DNA of 11,093 bases from Candidatus Nomurabacteria bacterium CG_4_10_14_0_2_um_filter_30_12 (GCA_002792755.1 PFOY01000045.1:1-11093); one strand, 5' to 3'. Numbered from the stretch's first letter, positions 1-5,148 are shown. A program made the numbers and translations. Notes: generated by a model not told the origin, from the letters alone.

Positions 1-78
1 AGGTAAAGTCAAAGAAAGTTCAAAAACAAAGACTAAAATACTTGAAAGTAATATTATTTTATTATTTATTTTACTCAT
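1..78 (-). CDS. N-terminus of an exported or membrane protein (partial)
   Basis: An ATG at 78-76 opens a frame that stays open for 26 codons to the window edge. The visible start is MSKINNKIILLSSILVFVFE: a short basic stretch with two lysines, then about 15 hydrophobic residues. This is typical of a signal peptide or N-terminal membrane anchor. The start codon directly abuts the right-hand arm of inverted-repeat element A (79-181). A good promoter lies beyond that element (195-223). The start is supported by the same ACGGG-ATG junction seen at infB and at the DUF4446 gene. The rest of the protein lies outside the window, so the family cannot be named. Confidence 0.6.
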   Translation of the reverse strand, partial: MSKINNKIILLSSILVFVFELSLTLP

Positions 79-181
79 CCCGTTTAGAAATTATACTATT
101 TATACATATATATTTTATATATAAAAATAGGTAATTAGTGTTATTTTATAATGGTTTCCCGTTTTGTAAATTTCTAACGGG
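79..181 (-). repeat. Inverted-repeat element A at a start codon
   Basis: The outer arms are cccgtttagaaatt (79-92) and aatttctaacggg (169-181), a near-perfect inverted repeat with one extra t in the left arm. A third copy of the tip, cccgtt at 158-163, can pair instead with aacggg at 176-181. The interior is almost pure A+T. On the minus strand the element is bounded by ATAAGT (187-182) and ATGAGT (78-73), a 5/6 direct repeat whose second copy contains the start codon of the downstream gene. Elements B (3308-3385) and C (3847-3922) share the ends, orientation and position. The interior also holds TATAAT on the minus strand (95-90), which could start an mRNA a few bases before the ATG. Confidence 0.75.
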
Positions 182-183
182 AC

Positions 184-216
184 TTATATTAACAAGTATA
201 GCACTTATTAATATAA
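184..216 (-). terminator. Hairpin downstream of tRNA-Leu(TAG)
   Basis: Arms ttatattaacaagt (184-197) and acttattaatataa (203-216) pair over 14 positions around a 5-base loop; the one imperfect position is a G-U pair in the minus-strand transcript. It begins 10 bases past the 3' end of tRNA-Leu(TAG). It may act in tRNA 3' processing or as a weak terminator, but no U-run follows. It overlaps the -10 box of the promoter at 195-223, so its role is uncertain. Confidence 0.35.
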
Positions 217-223
217 AAGTCAA
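195..223 (-). promoter_or_regulatory. Promoter for the partial gene at 1-78
   Basis: On the minus strand TTGACT (223-218) is followed after exactly 17 bases by TATACT (200-195), with TGC just upstream of the -10 box (extended -10). Downstream come seven bases and then ATAAGT, the degenerate copy of the direct repeat that bounds element A. If the element is removed, this promoter would fire almost exactly at the ATG of the 1-78 gene, giving a leaderless mRNA. With the element present the leader is about 110 bases and holds the whole inverted repeat. Confidence 0.65.
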
Positions 224-225
224 GG

Positions 226-307
226 TGGGCAAGGGGGGACTCGAACCCCCACCTCTTACGAGACCAGTTCCTAAGACTGGAGCGGCTACCAATTACGCCA
301 CTTGCCC
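226..307 (-). tRNA. tRNA-Leu (anticodon TAG)
   Basis: The minus strand folds as a complete class II tRNA: acceptor GGGCAAG pairs with CTTGCCC, discriminator A. The anticodon stem CCAGT/ACTGG encloses the loop CTTAGGA, giving anticodon TAG (reads CUA). A long variable arm follows, and the T arm is GGGGG-TTCGAGT-CCCCC. The CCA end is not encoded. The gene is intact and has no intron. Its first 15 bases are also the last codons and stop of the homing endonuclease gene (293-940), so the two genes overlap on the same strand. Confidence 0.95.
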
Positions 308-940
308 AAGTATTTTTAATGCAACTCTTTTCTTTCTTGATAAGCATAACACATTTCCTTTATATATTTCATTAAGGATAATAAAGCTATCTTTTTTACA
401 AAGTGAAAGAGTATAAACAGAACTATTTTTTGATTTACAAATTGAACCTCCTTTTATACCATTAAATACTATTTTACACATTTTTAAATTCCAATCAAGG
501 AATTCTTTACTTGCTGAACAAAGCCTAACTTTATATTGAAGATGTTTGCTTTCAGGATGTTTAGATATTGATATACTTCCATCACCATCTATACATCCTC
601 TAAAAAAGTTACCAAAATATTTTTGAGGTATTTTTAATTCTGATATTGTTTTTGATTTTTTAGGTGTTAAACCCAGATCTAATAAAAAATTAAAAAAATT
701 TTTATCTCCAAATTGAAGCATATAATATTTTTTATCTTTTGATCTACCCCTAGCGGTTTTGCTAAATTTATTTGTAATTTTTAAATGTTTTTTGCAATTT
801 GTTACCATTTCATAGTCTTTTGATGTGATAATTATATGTCTCAAGTCATTAGATAGATTACCATCAGTTGCGATTACTCCTATGATGTATGCAAAATTAT
901 TATTCCAAATTAATTTTACTTTATTTTTTCTATATGCCAT
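293..940 (-). CDS. LAGLIDADG homing endonuclease, free-standing
   Basis: This 215-residue protein carries two LAGLIDADG-type motifs, FAYIIGVIATDGNL (residues 16-29) and FFRGCIDGDGSI (112-123). Each motif helix ends in acidic residues (D26; D118/D120) expected to bind metal and cleave DNA, so a single-chain two-motif enzyme that nicks both strands of a long target is likely. The C-terminus is basic (residues 202-209, RKKRVALK). The reading frame is intact and the motifs are undamaged, so it is probably active or recently active. The stop lies inside the downstream tRNA-Leu(TAG) gene; residues LGQVA are written by the tRNA 5' end. A complete promoter (TTGGCA-17-TATAAT) lies 6 bases before the ATG. 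No intron or intein host is visible, so it appears free-standing and could either target or be maintained by the tRNA locus. Family assignment is confident; the target is unknown. Confidence 0.88.
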   Translation of the reverse strand: MAYRKNKVKLIWNNNFAYIIGVIATDGNLSNDLRHIIITSKDYEMVTNCKKHLKITNKFSKTARGRSKDKKYYMLQFGDKNFFNFLLDLGLTPKKSKTISELKIPQKYFGNFFRGCIDGDGSISISKHPESKHLQYKVRLCSASKEFLDWNLKMCKIVFNGIKGGSICKSKNSSVYTLSLCKKDSFIILNEIYKGNVLCLSRKKRVALKILGQVA

Positions 941-946
941 ATTCTT

Positions 947-975
947 ATTATACTAAAACATATAGCATATGCCAA
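947..975 (-). promoter_or_regulatory. Leaderless promoter of the homing endonuclease
   Basis: On the minus strand TTGGCA (975-970), a 17-base spacer, then TATAAT (952-947). Six bases separate the -10 box from the ATG at 940, so transcription should begin at or next to the start codon. No Shine-Dalgarno sequence is present. Confidence 0.7.
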
Positions 976-980
976 TAGTT

Positions 981-1010
981 ACAAGAAAAAATTAACAAAT
1001 TTTTTCTTGT
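981..1010 (-). terminator. 13-bp hairpin at the 3' end of tRNA-Lys
   Basis: Arms acaagaaaaaatt (981-993) and aattttttcttgt (998-1010) form a perfect 13-bp stem with loop aaca. Position 1010 is also the discriminator base of tRNA-Lys, so the stem begins on the last tRNA nucleotide. It separates the tRNA operon from the endonuclease promoter and may be a terminator or a 3'-maturation signal. The stem is nearly all A/T and its U-run is inside the stem, so it is not a classical intrinsic terminator. Confidence 0.5.
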
Positions 1011-1082
1011 CCGCCCGCTCGGGATCGAACCGAGGACCTTATCCTTAAGAGGGATCTGCTCTACCAGCTGAGCTACGGGCGG
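1010..1082 (-). tRNA. tRNA-Lys (anticodon CTT)
   Basis: On the minus strand acceptor CCGCCCG pairs with CGGGCGG, discriminator A. D stem GCTC/GAGC. The anticodon arm GATCC-CTCTTAA-GGATA gives anticodon CTT; the outermost stem pair (G-A) is mismatched. T arm CTCGG-TTCGATC-CCGAG. CCA is not encoded; the discriminator is followed by CAAG, the start of a 13-bp hairpin. Confidence 0.94.
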
Positions 1083-1158
1083 AAATAAAATACTACATAA
1101 GCGACTAAAAGAACTTACTATTTATTTTGCTGTATACCTACCAAAACATCTATACTTG

Positions 1159-1190
1159 CCCGTCTGAAGCTTTAGCAAACGCGGGGACGG
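1159..1190. repeat. GC-rich hairpin between tRNA genes
   Basis: An isolated GC-rich patch in otherwise AT-rich intergenic DNA. Ends ccgtc (1160-1164) and gacgg (1186-1190) are complementary, and the middle holds the palindrome aagctt (1167-1172). It lies between tRNA-Leu(TAA) and tRNA-Lys on their transcript. Its CCCGT/ACGG ends resemble elements A-C, but the interior differs and no flanking direct repeat is seen. It may be a different dispersed palindrome or a processing hairpin. Confidence 0.45.
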
Positions 1191-1206
1191 AAATGAAAAA
1201 TTAATT

Positions 1207-1223
1207 ATCAATTATAAATTGAT
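1207..1223 (-). other. Small hairpin just 3' of tRNA-Leu(TAA)
   Basis: Arms atcaatt (1207-1213) and aattgat (1217-1223) form a 7-bp A/T-rich stem with a 3-base loop, starting 3 bases past the tRNA end. On the minus-strand transcript a short U-run lies a few bases beyond. It could be a weak terminator or a 3'-processing element. Confidence 0.3.
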
Positions 1224-1225
1224 TG

Positions 1226-1307
1226 TGCCCGAGGTGGGAATCGAACCCACATCCCTTGCGAGACACGATTTTAAGTCGTGCGCGTATACCAGTTCCGCCA
1301 CTCGGGC
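1226..1307 (-). tRNA. tRNA-Leu (anticodon TAA)
   Basis: On the minus strand acceptor GCCCGAG pairs with CTCGGGC, discriminator A. The anticodon stem CACGA/TCGTG encloses CTTAAAA, giving anticodon TAA (reads UUA). A long variable arm marks a class II tRNA. T arm GTGGG-TTCGATT-CCCAC. No encoded CCA and no intron, although this tRNA hosts group I introns in some other bacteria. Confidence 0.95.
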
Positions 1308-1328
1308 AATTGTAAAACCAACTTATCT

Positions 1329-1356
1329 ATTATATATTTTTATTTTCAAATTACAA
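1329..1356 (-). promoter_or_regulatory. Promoter for tRNA-Leu(TAA)
   Basis: On the minus strand TTGTAA (1356-1351), a 16-base spacer, then TATAAT (1334-1329). The predicted start, near 1322, leaves a leader of about 15 bases before the tRNA. It fills the gap between tRNA-Cys and tRNA-Leu, so the downstream tRNAs need not depend on the infB operon. Confidence 0.55.
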
Positions 1357-1359
1357 TTG

Positions 1360-1431
1360 AGGCCTGGGGCGGAATTGAACCGCCGCATAGAGATTTTGCA
1401 GATCTCTGCCTTACCACTTGGCTACCAGGCC
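1360..1431 (-). tRNA. tRNA-Cys (anticodon GCA)
   Basis: On the minus strand acceptor GGCCTGG pairs with CCAGGCC, and discriminator U73 is the usual cysteine identity base. The anticodon stem GAGAT/ATCTC encloses CTGCAAA, giving anticodon GCA. T arm GGCGG-TTCAATT-CCGCC. It starts 20 bases after the rbfA stop with no clear promoter in the gap, so it is probably cotranscribed with infB-rbfA. Confidence 0.95.
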
Positions 1432-1451
1432 GAATATTTTATTTAAAAAGT

Positions 1452-1772
1452 CTAACCATTTCGAAGCAATTCGTCAATTTTTTGTCTATTCTTTTCTCCT
1501 TTATCTATTTGGATGTCTATAAATGGAATAGTTTTAATTTGCATATTCTTTTTTAAATGTGTGCGTAATTCTCCTCTTTTACGTTTTACAAAATCGAGTG
1601 CATCGTGTTCTTTTTCATCAGGAAATACTGTTATAAAAATAGTGGCACGTTTGAGATCTGGAAATACATTACAAGAGGTGACTGTGATAAGAGAAGTGTG
1701 GTTATTTTCATGTCCTAAAAATTGAGCTCCAAGCTCTTTTATGAGATTTGCTACTTTTTCATTTCTTTCCAT
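1452..1772 (-). CDS. rbfA: Ribosome-binding factor A
   Basis: A 106-residue protein matching RbfA, a single type-II KH domain that binds the immature 30S subunit and assists 16S rRNA 5'-end maturation. The N-terminal helix (MERNEKVANLIKELGAQFL), the central strand region TSCNVFPDLKRATIFITV (residues 32-49) and the helix-strand HLKKNMQIKTIPFIDIQIDK (72-91) fit the family. The conserved part ends near LPFxxD-like PFIDIQID. Its length is near the low end for the family, lacking a C-terminal tail. The ATG overlaps the infB stop as TAATG, so it is translationally coupled to infB, the usual order in bacteria. tRNA-Cys follows 20 bases later. Confidence 0.88.
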   Translation of the reverse strand: MERNEKVANLIKELGAQFLGHENNHTSLITVTSCNVFPDLKRATIFITVFPDEKEHDALDFVKRKRGELRTHLKKNMQIKTIPFIDIQIDKGEKNRQKIDELLRNG

Positions 1773-3307
1773 TATTTTTGTGTTATGTTGAATGATTCAA
1801 TAATATCTCCTTCTACAATTTCTATTTTTGATTCTATCATCATTCCAAATTCTACACCTTCTTCGACCTCTTTTACTTTTACTTTACCTTTTTCTAGATT
1901 TACTATTTTTCCACGCCCTATTTCAAATTCTCTTCTTATTATTTTCACTGTTTTATTTAACATAATACATCCTTCTAATATTCTACCACCGATTATTTGT
2001 CGTTCTTTTGTATGACTAAAGGCCTTAAGTATCTTTGCTCTACCTGTAGTTTCTGTTGTTTCTATTTTTGGTCTTCTTTCTTCTATTTCAGTTGTAAGCC
2101 ATTCAGTCATTTTATAGATGATATCAAATGATGAGATGTGTATACTTCTTTTATCTGCTAACTCAATAGCACTTTTATCTATTTTTACATTAAAAGCAAT
2201 TACTAATACATTTTCACAACTACTTATATTTTTTATATCTGATTCTCCGATAGGTCCTACTCCTTTTTGTATAATTTTAAATTCTGCATTTTTACTTACT
2301 GTGGCGTTAAGCTCGTAGTTTATTTTATTTATTTCTTTTTCTATCGCCTCTATTGAACCCGATATATCAGCTTTTAATATTATTGGTATTATTTTTTTAT
2401 CACTATTTATTTTGTTTACTTTTTCATTTTTATTAGTATTTTTATTCTTTTCACAATTTTCTATATATTTTGCTACTTCTTTTTTATTTTTAAAAGATTT
2501 AAATTCTGATCCTATTTGAGGAATTTTAGAAAAACCAATAAGTCGTATAGGTGATGAGAAGCTTACTTCGTTTATTTTTTCTCCTAAAAAGTTTTCCATT
2601 ATATTTGTAGAACATGTATTATCTTCTGTTGCTACAATCATTCCCTTTGAAAGGGTTCCATTTTTTATTATTAGTGTAGCTTCTATCCCACGCTTTGAAT
2701 CAAGATTTGCCTCAAGTATAAAACCTGAAGCATTTTCTTCTTTGTTTCCAGTAAAATTTTCCATTTCAGAAAGAATATTGATTAAAGATAGTAAATCATC
2801 GATTCCAGTGCCCTTTTTTGCAGAAATTTCTATAAATGGTATTTTACCACCATAATTTTCAAGATATATTTCATTTTCAGCTAGTTCTGTTTTTGTTTTT
2901 TCAATATTTGCATTTTCTTTGTCAATTTTATTTATTGCAATTATACATGGTATTTTATTTTCAATAATAGTTTTCCAAGCTTCTATTGTTTGTGGTTTCA
3001 CTCCATCTTCTGCAGATACTATCAAGATAGCAATATCAGCTATTTGGCACCCTCGTTCACGCATTTTTGAAAATGATTCATGTCCAGGTGTATCTATAAA
3101 AGTTACTTTTTTTTCTTTTTTTGAATCTGTTTGTGTGAGTATGACTTCATAAGCAGAAATATTTTGTGTTATTCCACCAATTTCTTTTTCTACAATATTT
3201 GTTTTTCTTATATAATCAAGAAGAGTAGACTTACCATGGTCAATATGGCCCATTATTACCACTACTGGTGGTCTTTCTATTATGTTTTCTTTATTCATTT
3301 TTTCCAT
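1772..3307 (-). CDS. infB: Translation initiation factor IF-2 (short form)
   Basis: This GTPase delivers initiator tRNA to the 30S subunit and promotes subunit joining. At 511 residues it has almost nothing ahead of the G domain, unlike the long N-terminal regions of most bacteria; short forms are usual in CPR genomes. G1 is GHIDHGKST (20-28), the switch region GGITQNISAYEV (44-55; the family usually has QH where N49 stands), G3 DTPGH (72-76) and G4 NKID (126-129). Domains II, C1 and C2 follow, and the C2 end has EFGMMI where ECG is common. A second in-frame ATG lies three codons in (MNKEN), so the start could be 3298. The ATG at 3307 is the junction ATG of element B, and no Shine-Dalgarno sequence is seen. 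The gene is coupled downstream to rbfA. Confidence 0.93.
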   Translation of the reverse strand: MEKMNKENIIERPPVVVIMGHIDHGKSTLLDYIRKTNIVEKEIGGITQNISAYEVILTQTDSKKEKKVTFIDTPGHESFSKMRERGCQIADIAILIVSAEDGVKPQTIEAWKTIIENKIPCIIAINKIDKENANIEKTKTELAENEIYLENYGGKIPFIEISAKKGTGIDDLLSLINILSEMENFTGNKEENASGFILEANLDSKRGIEATLIIKNGTLSKGMIVATEDNTCSTNIMENFLGEKINEVSFSSPIRLIGFSKIPQIGSEFKSFKNKKEVAKYIENCEKNKNTNKNEKVNKINSDKKIIPIILKADISGSIEAIEKEINKINYELNATVSKNAEFKIIQKGVGPIGESDIKNISSCENVLVIAFNVKIDKSAIELADKRSIHISSFDIIYKMTEWLTTEIEERRPKIETTETTGRAKILKAFSHTKERQIIGGRILEGCIMLNKTVKIIRREFEIGRGKIVNLEKGKVKVKEVEEGVEFGMMIESKIEIVEGDIIESFNITQK

Positions 3308-3385
3308 CCCGTTAGAAATTTATTCTTAATTATTAATATTTAACTTTTATATCCCATTTTCAATATTTACGTTATTTCTAACGGG
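3308..3385 (-). repeat. Inverted-repeat element B at the infB start codon
   Basis: Arms atcccgttagaaat (3306-3319) and atttctaacgggat (3374-3387) form a perfect 14-bp inverted repeat that occupies the whole gap between the DUF4446 stop and the infB start. On the minus strand it is flanked by ATGGAT (3391-3386) and ATGGAA (3307-3302), a 5/6 direct repeat. The first copy still overlaps the DUF4446 stop as TAATG; the second is the infB start. The upstream end can also fold alone as CGTTA-GAAA-TAACG. Ends and orientation match elements A and C; the interior differs. Confidence 0.8.
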
Positions 3386-3390
3386 ATCCA

Positions 3391-3846
3391 TTATATTTTT
3401 GCTTTATCTAATACATTTTTTTCTTCAGAAGTTAATTCATATTCTGATTTTCCATTTTTGATAGGTTTAGCAAAGACACTCATTCTTTCTCTTGAATATA
3501 GACTTGAAAATACTACTCCATCACCATCTTCATTTACCATACCAACAGCAAAACTCTGATTGCTTCCTTGGTCAGGAAAAGGATTGAATCGTATTGTTTC
3601 TAAACCCCTAATACTTTTTTTAAGTTTTTGATTTATTTCTATAATTTTTTTTTCTATAATTTCTTTTTCAGATTTTAATTTTGATATATTTTCTTCTAAG
3701 ATTTTAATACTTTCTTCTAAATCTTTTGCTTTTTTACCAGCAAAAAATCTTTTTAGACGTTTTTCTGTCTTGATTATCCAAACAAAACTTAATAGAGTTG
3801 TAATTCCAAAAAAGATAAATAAAATTGTTTCGAGCTTTATATTCAT
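3391..3846 (-). CDS. DUF4446 family membrane-anchored protein
   Basis: A 151-residue protein with one N-terminal membrane segment (about residues 7-26), a highly charged coiled coil (about 40-78), and a C-terminal domain that fits DUF4446. That domain includes RFNPFPDQGSNQSFAVGMVN (86-105), then DGDGVVFSSLYSRE and AKPIKNGKSEYELTSEE. The function of DUF4446 is unknown; the topology suggests a cytoplasmic domain tethered to the membrane. It is the first gene of the infB-rbfA block, and its TAA lies within the flank of element B. Its ATG abuts element C, and it is divergent from the cysteine desulfurase gene. Family recognition is by remembered motif pattern, so moderately sure. Confidence 0.75.
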   Translation of the reverse strand: MNIKLETILFIFFGITTLLSFVWIIKTEKRLKRFFAGKKAKDLEESIKILEENISKLKSEKEIIEKKIIEINQKLKKSIRGLETIRFNPFPDQGSNQSFAVGMVNEDGDGVVFSSLYSRERMSVFAKPIKNGKSEYELTSEEKNVLDKAKI

Positions 3847-3922
3847 CCCGTACGAAACCCTATCAATATTTTTTATGATAGAATTATTGTGTTATGATTA
3901 ATTTCCCGTAGTTTCGTGCGGG
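3847..3922 (-). repeat. Inverted-repeat element C at the DUF4446 start codon
   Basis: Outer arms atcccgtacgaaac (3845-3858) and gtttcgtgcgggat (3911-3924) pair over 14 positions with one wobble. A third partial copy, cccgta (3905-3910), can pair locally with tgcggg (3917-3922) around a 6-base loop. On the minus strand the element is flanked by a perfect 6-bp direct repeat, ATGAAT at 3928-3923 and at 3846-3841; the second copy is the start of the DUF4446 gene. On the minus strand its interior shares ACGGGAAA and ATAACAC with element A, which supports common descent. Confidence 0.8.
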
Positions 3923-3936
3923 ATTCATATCGTTTC

Positions 3937-3946
3937 AATATATACT
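3937..3946. promoter_or_regulatory. Overlapping divergent -10 boxes
   Basis: On the plus strand TATACT (3941-3946) lies exactly six bases before the cysteine desulfurase ATG, predicting a leaderless mRNA. On the minus strand TATATT (3942-3937) lies eight bases before the upstream ATGAAT copy (3928). The two -10 boxes overlap by two bases, so the divergent genes probably compete for RNA polymerase. No convincing -35 box is visible for either. Confidence 0.45.
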
Positions 3947-3952
3947 ATTTTA

Positions 3953-5125
3953 ATGGCTAAATCAAATAAAAATATATATTTAGATTATGCAGCTTCTGTA
4001 GATGCAAATCCGAGTTCTGTACATACACTTGGAATAAAAGCTAAAAAAGAATTAGAAAATGCACGTAGAGATGTGGCTAATATTTTAAGTGCTCGACATC
4101 AGGAAATAATCTTTACGAGTGGTGGAACAGAATCTAATAATCTTGCAATACAGGGAGTGGTATTTGTTAAAGCATTTCCTTTGTCTTTAAATGAAAGAGA
4201 GGCCTTCACTAAACCACATATCATTACAACTAACATAGAACATCCTTCTGTTTTGGAAACATTTAGAATATTAAAAAAAAGAGGACTAGCTCAAATATCT
4301 ATAGTGCCTGTTGAGAAAAATGGGATAGTAGATCCTAAAAAAATAAAAAAAGAAATAAAGAAAAATACAATATTAGTATCTGTAATGTATGCAAATAATG
4401 AAATTGGTACAATACAACCAATAAAAGAAATTGCTAAAGAAATAAGACATTATAATAAAAACAACAGGCAAGGCCTGTTAAAAAACAGGTCTTGCCTGTT
4501 TCATACAGATGCAGTGCAAGCTGTTAATTATTTAGATCTTAATGTAGAAAAATTAGGTGTGGATTTGCTTTCACTTTCTGGTACAAAAATAGAAGGAGCT
4601 GGAAGAGTGGGTATTTTATATAAAAGAAAATCTGTATCACTTTCATCAATATTTGGTGGTGGAGATCAAGAAATGGGGTTACGTCCTGGTACAGAGAATT
4701 TGGCAGAAATTGTAAAATTTTCTGAAGCGTTAAAACTAATACAAAAAAATAAAGAAAAAGAAAATAAAAGATTAACTAAATTAAGAGATTATTTTATTAA
4801 GAAATTATCTAATTTTGATATTATTGTGAACGGAGATTTAAAAGAAAGATTACCAAATAATATAAATGTTACTTTTTTAAAAATTCCTAGTGATTTATTA
4901 GTTGTTGAACTTTCAGCAAAAGGAATAATGGCATCTTCAAAAAGTGCTTGTAAGAGTTCACAAAAAGGAGGTTCGTATGTAATAGAAGCTATTAATCCTA
5001 GTTTAAATAAAGAAATAGGTGGTGTTAGGTTTTCTTTAGGTAAAAGTACAACGAAAGCAGATATTGATTATACTATCAAAGCTTTATCACAAATTTTGCA
5101 AAAATTAAATAAGTGGTATAAGTAA
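3953..5125 (+). CDS. iscS: Cysteine desulfurase (IscS/NifS class)
   Basis: A fold-type I PLP enzyme that takes sulfur from L-cysteine as a persulfide for Fe-S clusters and tRNA thiolation. Visible signatures: IYLDYAA (8-14), TSGGTESNNLA (55-65), HPSV (97-100), MYANNEIGTIQPI (145-157), FHTDAVQA (183-190), the PLP lysine in SGTK (K212), RPGTEN (244-249) and the catalytic cysteine in SACKSS (C333). Oddities: the stretch between YLDYAA and NPSS is about 19 residues shorter than in E. coli IscS; an extra loop of about ten residues (around FPLSLNEREAFT, 75-86) precedes HIITT; and residues 171-183 are encoded by a 38-base palindrome (4463-4500). The key catalytic residues remain, so activity is plausible. 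It is transcribed alone from a leaderless promoter; no scaffold gene adjoins it. The start ATG is supported by -10 spacing and the position of YLDY. Confidence 0.9.
   Translation: MAKSNKNIYLDYAASVDANPSSVHTLGIKAKKELENARRDVANILSARHQEIIFTSGGTESNNLAIQGVVFVKAFPLSLNEREAFTKPHIITTNIEHPSVLETFRILKKRGLAQISIVPVEKNGIVDPKKIKKEIKKNTILVSVMYANNEIGTIQPIKEIAKEIRHYNKNNRQGLLKNRSCLFHTDAVQAVNYLDLNVEKLGVDLLSLSGTKIEGAGRVGILYKRKSVSLSSIFGGGDQEMGLRPGTENLAEIVKFSEALKLIQKNKEKENKRLTKLRDYFIKKLSNFDIIVNGDLKERLPNNINVTFLKIPSDLLVVELSAKGIMASSKSACKSSQKGGSYVIEAINPSLNKEIGGVRFSLGKSTTKADIDYTIKALSQILQKLNKWYK
4463..4500 (+). repeat. In-frame palindrome inside the cysteine desulfurase gene
   Basis: Arms aacaggcaaggcctgtt (4463-4479) and aacaggtcttgcctgtt (4484-4500) pair over 17 bases with one G-U wobble and an AAAA loop. 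Each arm is itself close to a palindrome (acaggc-aag-gcctgt). It is 38 bases long and encodes residues 171-183, which are extra relative to IscS/NifS proteins just before the conserved FHTDAVQA. It looks like a palindromic element tolerated in frame, similar in principle to Rickettsia palindromic elements. Confidence 0.75.
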
Positions 5126-5148
5126 ATTTTTAATACTAGAAAAAAGCT

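Noticed and set aside
138..416. Plus-strand open frame across tRNA-Leu(TAG)
   Set aside because: It is antisense to the tRNA and to the 3' end of the endonuclease gene, with no promoter and no protein-like composition.
226..940. Endonuclease inside a group I intron of tRNA-Leu
   Set aside because: The tRNA is contiguous and complete, and the endonuclease lies outside it; no tRNA fragment is seen upstream of the endonuclease.
1219..1556. Two overlapping plus-strand open frames
   Set aside because: Both are antisense to tRNA-Leu(TAA), tRNA-Cys and rbfA; residues such as EVGIEPTSL are the usual false translation of tRNA antisense.
1513..3343. Several plus-strand open frames opposite rbfA and infB
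   Set aside because: They are shadows of well-supported minus-strand genes.
3923..3952. In-frame ATT start ten codons upstream of the cysteine desulfurase ATG
   Set aside because: It lies in the element C flanking repeat and upstream of the likely transcription start.
4172..4215. Extra loop before HIITT in cysteine desulfurase as a second palindromic insertion
   Set aside because: Only a short imperfect cttt/aaag pairing is present; the evidence for a palindrome is too weak.
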